Source: Vulcanisaeta sp. MG_3 (GTDB lineage: Archaea; Thermoproteota; Thermoprotei; Thermoproteales; Thermocladiaceae). From it: a DNA stretch of 9,989 nt. The notes beneath the pieces are model-generated. The model was given only the letters and a program-made list of their open reading frames with translations, ran no database searches and was not told where the DNA came from. The stretch is taken from assembly GCA_001516765.1 (NCBI GenBank), contig LOCH01000006.1, positions 1-9,989 on the forward strand, written 5' to 3'. Position numbers and translations under genes: made by a program. Of this stretch, positions 6,373-9,989 are shown in pieces (the stretch's first letter is position 1; every line of letters begins with the position of its first letter).

Positions 6373-7387
6373 TTGTAGGCAGCTGTGGTAGTTCAATACT
6401 TGGTTGTTGTGGTTGGGTTGTTACCTGCGTTGTTTGTACTTGCACAGGTTGCGCTGGTTGTGGTGTTACCTGTATTGGTTGCGGGGTCTGTGGTTGTTGT
6501 TCCTGAACAGGCACCTCAACAGCCTGGGCCTGCGGTACCTCCTGGGCCTGCCTTGCCTCCTCTATCAACTTCCTCTCCCTCTTTTCGAGACTAGCCAGGT
6601 ACTCCTCAGCAGGTACCTTATTCCTAAGTGCCTTTGTTATCTCCTTTGCTGTCAATTGCTCAACCTCCTTACCTGGTGGTGCCCTGGCTATGTAATCAAT
6701 ATCCGCATACTTAAGCAACTCCCTGAGCAGCATCTCCCCTCCCCTGTCGCCATCGACAAAGGCTATCGTAGTCTTCTTCTTACTCAACTCAATAACGGTC
6801 TTCGGAATACCACCACTTGAACCGCCAAGCCCAATTACGTTCCTAAAGCCGTGCTTAACCAGGTTAAGTACATCAGCCCTGCCCTCCACAATGATTATGG
6901 TGTCAGCAGTATCAACCTCAGGGCCTGCTGGTAATTTCTCTGGGCCGTACTCGGCAACCTCGGTCTCCCTAATGCTCTCCATGAACTTCGTAATTAACTC
7001 CTTAGTGTCTGGTAATGTCTCATGCTCAACGAACTTCAGCAACTCCCTGGCTCTATCGAATACTTTCTTCCTCTTTTCCTCCCTTAGATCCTTAATCTCT
7101 GTGACCTGGATCTTTGCGTTGTATGGGCCAACCTTATCCACGGTCTCTATCATGGCTGCCACAAGGGCTGTTTCGTACCTATCCAGGTTCGATGGTATGT
7201 AGACCTTACCAACGGTCTTATCACCCTTATACTCAGCCTCAACCTCAATCCTCCCAATCCTTCCACTCATCTGTAACTCCCTTAGATCTAGCTCATTACC
7301 GAGCAACCCCTCGGTTTGGCTAAACAAGGCACCTATTATGTCGTACTTCTCCACAGTACCTTGAACCTCCACATTCGCAACTATCAA
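6362..7387 (-). CDS. dnaG: Archaeal DnaG primase-like protein, N-terminal and TOPRIM part (frame broken at 6371-6374)
   Basis: Archaeal DnaG carries a TOPRIM primase fold and is also a subunit of the archaeal RNA exosome, where it helps select poly(A)-rich RNA. Visible: an N-terminal DnaG-specific domain with GALFSQTEGLLGNELDLREL (20-38) and SGRIGRIEVE (41-50). The TOPRIM domain has IVEGRADVLNL (E168) and FVDGDRGG (D212, D214). A proline/glutamine-rich linker spans about 280-337. TGA 6364-6362 ends this frame after residue 341, and the conserved C-terminal domain then follows in another frame. TTG 7387 is the only plausible in-frame start, four codons after an in-frame TAG; no ATG or Shine-Dalgarno supports it, so the first residues are uncertain. 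It is divergent from map and convergent with polB. Confidence 0.92.
   Translation of the reverse strand: MIVANVEVQGTVEKYDIIGALFSQTEGLLGNELDLRELQMSGRIGRIEVEAEYKGDKTVGKVYIPSNLDRYETALVAAMIETVDKVGPYNAKIQVTEIKDLREEKRKKVFDRARELLKFVEHETLPDTKELITKFMESIRETEVAEYGPEKLPAGPEVDTADTIIIVEGRADVLNLVKHGFRNVIGLGGSSGGIPKTVIELSKKKTTIAFVDGDRGGEMLLRELLKYADIDYIARAPPGKEVEQLTAKEITKALRNKVPAEEYLASLEKRERKLIEEARQAQEVPQAQAVEVPVQEQQPQTPQPIQVTPQPAQPVQVQTTQVTTQPQQPSIELPQLPTKRN
6371..6374 (-). other. +1 frame break in dnaG (AAAA run)
   Basis: On the minus strand the zero frame reads CCT ACA AAA CGT AAT TGA. With one A fewer it reads CCT ACA AAC GTA ATT GAG, giving LPTNVIEE and leading straight into the conserved C-terminal domain. 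The break lies exactly at the end of the low-complexity linker. Confidence 0.8.
6376..6550 (-). repeat. Low-complexity Pro/Gln/Val-rich linker coding region in dnaG
   Basis: Codons for about residues 280-337 encode imperfect, short-period repeats (VPQAQAVEVPVQEQQPQ, TPQPIQVTPQPAQPVQVQT). At DNA level the plus strand shows recurring GGTTG and TTACCTG units. The stretch separates the TOPRIM core from the C-terminal domain and is likely unstructured. Confidence 0.65.
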
Positions 7388-7450
7388 GTACTTTAGCTAC
7401 TATGGTTAAGGGCTCCCATTTACGACACCAACTAACTCATGACTAACCGG

Positions 7451-7460
7451 ATTAAAATAG
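7451..7460 (-). promoter_or_regulatory. TATA-like box of dnaG
   Basis: CTATTTTAAT on the minus strand predicts a start site near 7429 and a leader of about 40 nt before TTG 7387. No Shine-Dalgarno is seen in that leader, so the translation start stays uncertain. Confidence 0.35.
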
Positions 7461-7498
7461 TTTCTCTTTAGTAAGATACAGGCACCAAAGGACAAGGT

Positions 7499-7506
7499 TA
7501 TTTAAA
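7499..7506 (+). promoter_or_regulatory. TATA box of map (leaderless)
   Basis: TATTTAAA is centred about 25 nt before GTG 7528, the same spacing as at the malic enzyme and Lrp-type promoters. This favours a leaderless start at GTG 7528 over ATG 7522. Confidence 0.45.
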
Positions 7507-7527
7507 CGGGTAGTTACCCCAATGCAC

Positions 7528-8431
7528 GTGTCCACAGACCTAATAAAATTTATGAAAACTTGGTAGTATTGCCAGGGATGCTCTTAACTACGCATTGTCG
7601 ATAGTTGAGCCCGGGGTACCAATACTCGAGCTTTGCGGGAAGATAGAGGATAGGATAAGGCAAGGCGGTGCAAAACCAGCGTTTCCAGCAAACATTGGGA
7701 TTAATAATGTTGCGGCCCATTACACGGCCACGGTTGGGGATAGCTCGGTAATACCCAAGGGTTCAATCGTTAAGATAGACATTGGAGCCCACATAGATGG
7801 TTACATAGTGGATACGGCAATCACGGTATCGTTCAACCCAATGTATAATCAATTGATCAAGGCCGCCGCGAAGGCTCTCGAGGCTGCGCAGTTGAGTATG
7901 AAGCCGGGAGTAACAATGTTCATGGTTGGGGCACAGATCGAGAGGGCGATAAGATCCTTTGGGTTTAAGCCCATTGAGAATTTGAGTGGTCATTTGATAA
8001 GGAGGTATGAGTTACACGCTGGGAAGTCAATACCTAACTACGACAATGGTGATAGGCAGAGGATACTAGAGGGTGAGGTGTACGCGGTGGAGCCGTTCTC
8101 GACAAACGGGGCTGGTTACGTGGATGATTCACCGCAAGTCACGATATATAGACTAATGAAGAATCCCAAACCCAAGGATCCCCATTACGACGTTCTCGCG
8201 TATGTAGCCAGTGAAATAGGACCACTGCCGTTCACACCAAGGTGGTTGGTGCCTAGGTTCGGTGATGCGGTCGTTAGTGTGGTGGATAAACTATACAATA
8301 AGGGCTACGTCTATGGTTATCCAGTGCTTGTTGAGCATGGTAAAGGCTTGGTGGCTCAGGTGGAGGATACGTTCATAATAACGAGGGATGGAGCAATACC
8401 CGTGGTTAACGTACTCTCACTACTAAAGTGA
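7528..8431 (+). CDS. map: Methionine aminopeptidase, type II (frame broken near 7555-7558)
   Basis: Removes the initiator methionine from nascent proteins; a dinuclear-metal peptidase of the pita-bread fold. Starting at GTG 7528 (or ATG 7522), frame 1 encodes STDLIKFMK and then runs into TAG 7564-7566. Frame 2 continues from CTT 7559 with LGSIARDALNYALSIVEPGV, the expected first helix of the family. Dropping one A of AAAA 7555-7558 gives about 300 residues, normal for archaeal MetAP2 (about 295). On that numbering the substrate histidine is H64 and the metal ligands are D84, D95, H155, E188 and E279. All are present, and the H64, D84, D95 and H155 spacing equals that of the Pyrococcus enzyme. 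If translation began at TTG 7595 instead, the first 22 residues would be lost but all ligands kept. It ends 3 nt from the convergent prenyltransferase stop. Confidence 0.9.
7555..7566 (+). other. +1 frame break in map (AAAA run)
   Basis: The zero frame reads AAA ACT TGG TAG. One A fewer gives AAA CTT GGT AGT ATT, i.e. KLGSI, which joins both halves of the N-terminal helix. An in-frame TGA at 7553-7555 blocks frame 2 from extending upstream, so the N-terminus can only come from frame 1. Confidence 0.75.
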
Positions 8432-8434
8432 GCG

Positions 8435-9151
8435 TTACCTCCCAAACCTCCTCTCCCTCCTGGCGTACTCATCAAGTGCTTGCTTTAGGTCCTCCTTCGT
8501 TATCTCAGGCCAATACTTATTCAATACGTATATCTCGGAGTAGGCTGTTTCGTAAAGTAGGAAGTTGCTTAACCTATATTCTCCCCCCGTCCTTATCACC
8601 AGGTCTGGTTCGGGATGTGGTTCATCGTTCAGGTATAGGTAATTAAATAGTGTGTCTTCGTTGATATCGTTCATACCCAATTTCCCACTATTGAAATCAA
8701 CGATTAACTTCCTAACGGCATCAATAAGTTCCTGTCTGCCTCCATAAACCACTGCCAGGTTTAGGTAGTGGTCTGAGTAGTCCTCGGTTGCTCTCTCGGT
8801 GAGTTCTATTTCTCTACGGATATCCTCAGGCAATAACCAGGTCCTACCTATTACCCTCACCCTAACCCTATTCCTATGTATCCTCTCATCCATCCTTACT
8901 TTAATCAATTTCTCCTTGAGTAATCTATACAAGAGCTCTAGCTCAAACTTCGACCTACCCAGGAAATTCTCCGTGGATAGTACATAGACTGTCACAATCC
9001 TTATGCCGAAATCCAATGACCACTCTAGAAACTCCTCAACCTTGTTAGAACCAATCCTATAGGCCTCCACTATTGATAATCCCATTTTCCTAGCCCACCT
9101 CCTATTCCCATCTGGTATAACGCCTATGTGCATCGGCAGTGAACTCATCAT
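8435..9151 (-). CDS. uppS: cis-prenyltransferase (polyprenyl diphosphate synthase, UppS/DHDDS family)
   Basis: Condenses isopentenyl diphosphate units in cis to build the long polyprenyl (dolichyl-type) diphosphate used as lipid carrier for N-glycans in archaea. The 238-residue protein carries all conserved regions: HIGVIPDGNRRWA (8-20, catalytic D14), VYVLSTENF (55-63), NLAVVYGGRQELIDAVR (131-147), and PDLVIRTGGEYRLSNF (182-197) with the substrate arginines. The SEIYVL segment contains E206, the usual metal ligand. RTGGEYRLSNF is typical of the family, and length is normal. Tandem ATG codons at 9151 and 9148 and a third ATG at 9133 (MHIGV) leave the exact start open. A TATA-like box lies upstream, and direct and inverted repeats occupy the region shared with the divergent sulfoquinovose synthase gene. 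Product chain length cannot be told. Confidence 0.93.
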   Translation of the reverse strand: MMSSLPMHIGVIPDGNRRWARKMGLSIVEAYRIGSNKVEEFLEWSLDFGIRIVTVYVLSTENFLGRSKFELELLYRLLKEKLIKVRMDERIHRNRVRVRVIGRTWLLPEDIRREIELTERATEDYSDHYLNLAVVYGGRQELIDAVRKLIVDFNSGKLGMNDINEDTLFNYLYLNDEPHPEPDLVIRTGGEYRLSNFLLYETAYSEIYVLNKYWPEITKEDLKQALDEYARRERRFGR

Positions 9152-9156
9152 TAGCC

Positions 9157-9202
9157 TTATGCGTTATTATGGAATTTCATCTTATTTTAAAGTTATGCGT
9201 TA
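9157..9202. repeat. 10-bp direct repeats flanking the uppS promoter
   Basis: TTATGCGTTA occurs exactly at 9157-9166 and at 9193-9202, 36 nt apart. One copy is at the predicted uppS start site; the other lies just upstream of its TATA box. This is a layout suited to regulator binding. Confidence 0.5.
9184..9192 (-). promoter_or_regulatory. TATA-like box of uppS
   Basis: CTTTAAAAT on the minus strand predicts a transcription start near 9162, about 11 nt before ATG 9151. No Shine-Dalgarno is seen. Confidence 0.4.
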
Positions 9203-9222
9203 CCAAGCCGCGGTGCTTGGTA
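9201..9222. promoter_or_regulatory. GC-rich dyad between divergent uppS and sulfoquinovose synthase genes
   Basis: TACCAAGC (9201-9208) and GCTTGGTA (9215-9222) are exact complements with a 6-nt loop CGCGGT, standing out in an AT-rich region. It sits upstream of both promoters, so an operator controlling both genes is the likeliest reading; a hairpin is the alternative. Confidence 0.4.
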
Positions 9223-9225
9223 CGT

Positions 9226-9237
9226 AATAAATTAATA
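9226..9237 (+). promoter_or_regulatory. TATA box of the sulfoquinovose synthase gene
   Basis: AATAAATTAATA is centred about 35 nt before ATG 9267, predicting a start site near 9258 and a leader of about 10 nt. Confidence 0.4.
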
Positions 9238-9266
9238 CTTGCACAACCTCGGCTCTATGGGAACTA

Positions 9267-9989
9267 ATGAGGGTCTTGGTGCTAGGAATTGATGGTTACC
9301 TAGGTTGGGCCTTAACACTTAGGTTGATTAGGAGAGGGCATGAGGTTTTTGGAATTGATAATTTCTACACAAGGAAGGCTGTGGCCGAGGTTGGTTCCGA
9401 CTCGGCACTTCCGATACTGTCCATGAAGGATAGGATTAAGGCTATTGAGGAGGTTTTCGGAACCAAGATCGGGTTTGTGGAGGGTGACGTAACTAACTAT
9501 GACTTAGTCAAGAAGGTAATTAGTGAGTTCAAGCCTGACGCCATAGTTCACTTCGCTGAGCAGAGGTCTGCGCCGTACTCCATGATCGACGTGGAGCATG
9601 CCAAGTATACAATAATTAATAACCTAACATCGACATTAAACGTAATCTACGCAATTAAGGAGCTTGGTAAGAACATACATTTGCTCAAGATGGGTACGCT
9701 CGGTGAGTATGGTTACCCAACCTTCAGGATACCAGAGAGCGCGTTTGTTGATGCTGTGATTCAGGGTGTTAGGGATAGGATTGTTGTGCCCAGGTGGGGT
9801 GGTTCTTGGTATCACTGGAGTAAGGTCTTCGATTCATACATACTACTCTACGCCAACAAGCTTTGGGGCTTAACAATAACAGACTTCCACCAAGGGCCTG
9901 TCTATGGTACGAGGACTGAGGATATTGTTAGTGAGGAGTTATTCACGAGATTTGATGTTGATGACGTGTGGGGCACGGTGATAAATAGG
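9267..9989 (+). CDS. UDP-sulfoquinovose synthase, SQD1/Agl3 type (3' end outside window)
   Basis: Makes UDP-sulfoquinovose from UDP-glucose and sulfite with bound NAD; in Sulfolobus the homologue Agl3 supplies the sulfonated sugar of the surface N-glycan (known for the family). The open frame runs 241 codons from ATG 9267 to the window edge, out of roughly 390-400 expected. An extended SDR Rossmann fold begins at residue 2: LGIDGYLGWAL (6-16), FGIDNFYTRKAV (28-39) and EGDVTNYD. The SQD1 hallmark HFAEQRSAPYSM is at 95-106. MGTLGEYGYP contains T144 and E147, and WYHWSK gives the catalytic Y182 and K186. GPVYGTRTED follows. ATG 9257 upstream is in another frame and closes after 11 codons. It is divergent from uppS, consistent with a shared role in glycan assembly. 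No break is seen in the part present. Confidence 0.92.
   Translation, partial: MRVLVLGIDGYLGWALTLRLIRRGHEVFGIDNFYTRKAVAEVGSDSALPILSMKDRIKAIEEVFGTKIGFVEGDVTNYDLVKKVISEFKPDAIVHFAEQRSAPYSMIDVEHAKYTIINNLTSTLNVIYAIKELGKNIHLLKMGTLGEYGYPTFRIPESAFVDAVIQGVRDRIVVPRWGGSWYHWSKVFDSYILLYANKLWGLTITDFHQGPVYGTRTEDIVSEELFTRFDVDDVWGTVINR

Noticed and set aside
6376..6550. Possible CRISPR or tandem repeat array
   Set aside because: Units are short, irregular and in frame with the DnaG linker; there are no constant repeats with unique spacers.
6404..6820. Plus-strand open frame opposite dnaG
   Set aside because: It is the complement of the Pro/Gln-rich linker and TOPRIM coding sequence; the protein is a low-complexity L/C/W/R mix with no family resemblance.
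9257..9292. ATG 9257 as start of the sulfoquinovose synthase or of a leader peptide
   Set aside because: It is in a different frame from the synthase and closes after 11 codons; the natural Rossmann N-terminus begins at ATG 9267. A leader peptide cannot be excluded but has no support.

Overview
The window looks like chromosomal DNA from a hyperthermophilic crenarchaeon, most likely Thermoproteales (Vulcanisaeta/Caldivirga-like; this placement is an inference). Reasons: an archaeal-type DnaG, a type II methionine aminopeptidase, a family B replicative polymerase, a UPF0147 protein and an Lrp-type regulator. Codon use is rich in AGG and ATA. Several genes have a TATA-like box about 25-28 nt before the start codon and no Shine-Dalgarno, as in leaderless archaeal mRNAs. 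No rRNA, tRNA, insertion sequence or CRISPR array was seen. No gene-free stretch exceeds 300 bases; the longest is 2843-3117.

Layout: (1) 1-1104, the tail of a probable permease overlapping an ABC ATPase of the molybdate/tungstate type. (2) 1212-2842, malic enzyme facing a UPF0147 gene with a 2-nt gap. (3) 3118-3582, an Lrp/AsnC regulator. (4) 3661-6016, family B DNA polymerase. (5) 6079-7387 on the minus strand, the archaeal DnaG primase-like exosome subunit, convergent with polB. (6) 7528-8431, methionine aminopeptidase, divergent from dnaG. (7) 8435-9151 on the minus strand, a cis-prenyltransferase. (8) 9267 to the end, a UDP-sulfoquinovose synthase (Agl3/SQD1 type), cut by the window edge.

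The strongest unusual signal is that three neighbouring housekeeping genes, polB, dnaG and map, are each broken by one extra base (a +1 shift). The sites lie within 3 kb, at about 4561, 6371-6374 and 7555-7558. In each case the protein on the far side of the break is clearly the rest of the same family. Removing one base restores full-length proteins of about 784, 435 and 300 residues. The other genes in the window have no such break. Sequencing or assembly indels are the simplest explanation, but programmed +1 frameshifting or another recoding process cannot be excluded from sequence alone. The shared direction, the clustering and the similar junction sequences make this the point to check first.

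Functionally, polB and dnaG belong to DNA and RNA information processing. The prenyltransferase and the sulfoquinovose synthase would supply the lipid carrier and a sulfonated sugar for cell-surface N-glycans. The ABC ATPase and malic enzyme serve nutrient uptake and central carbon metabolism.
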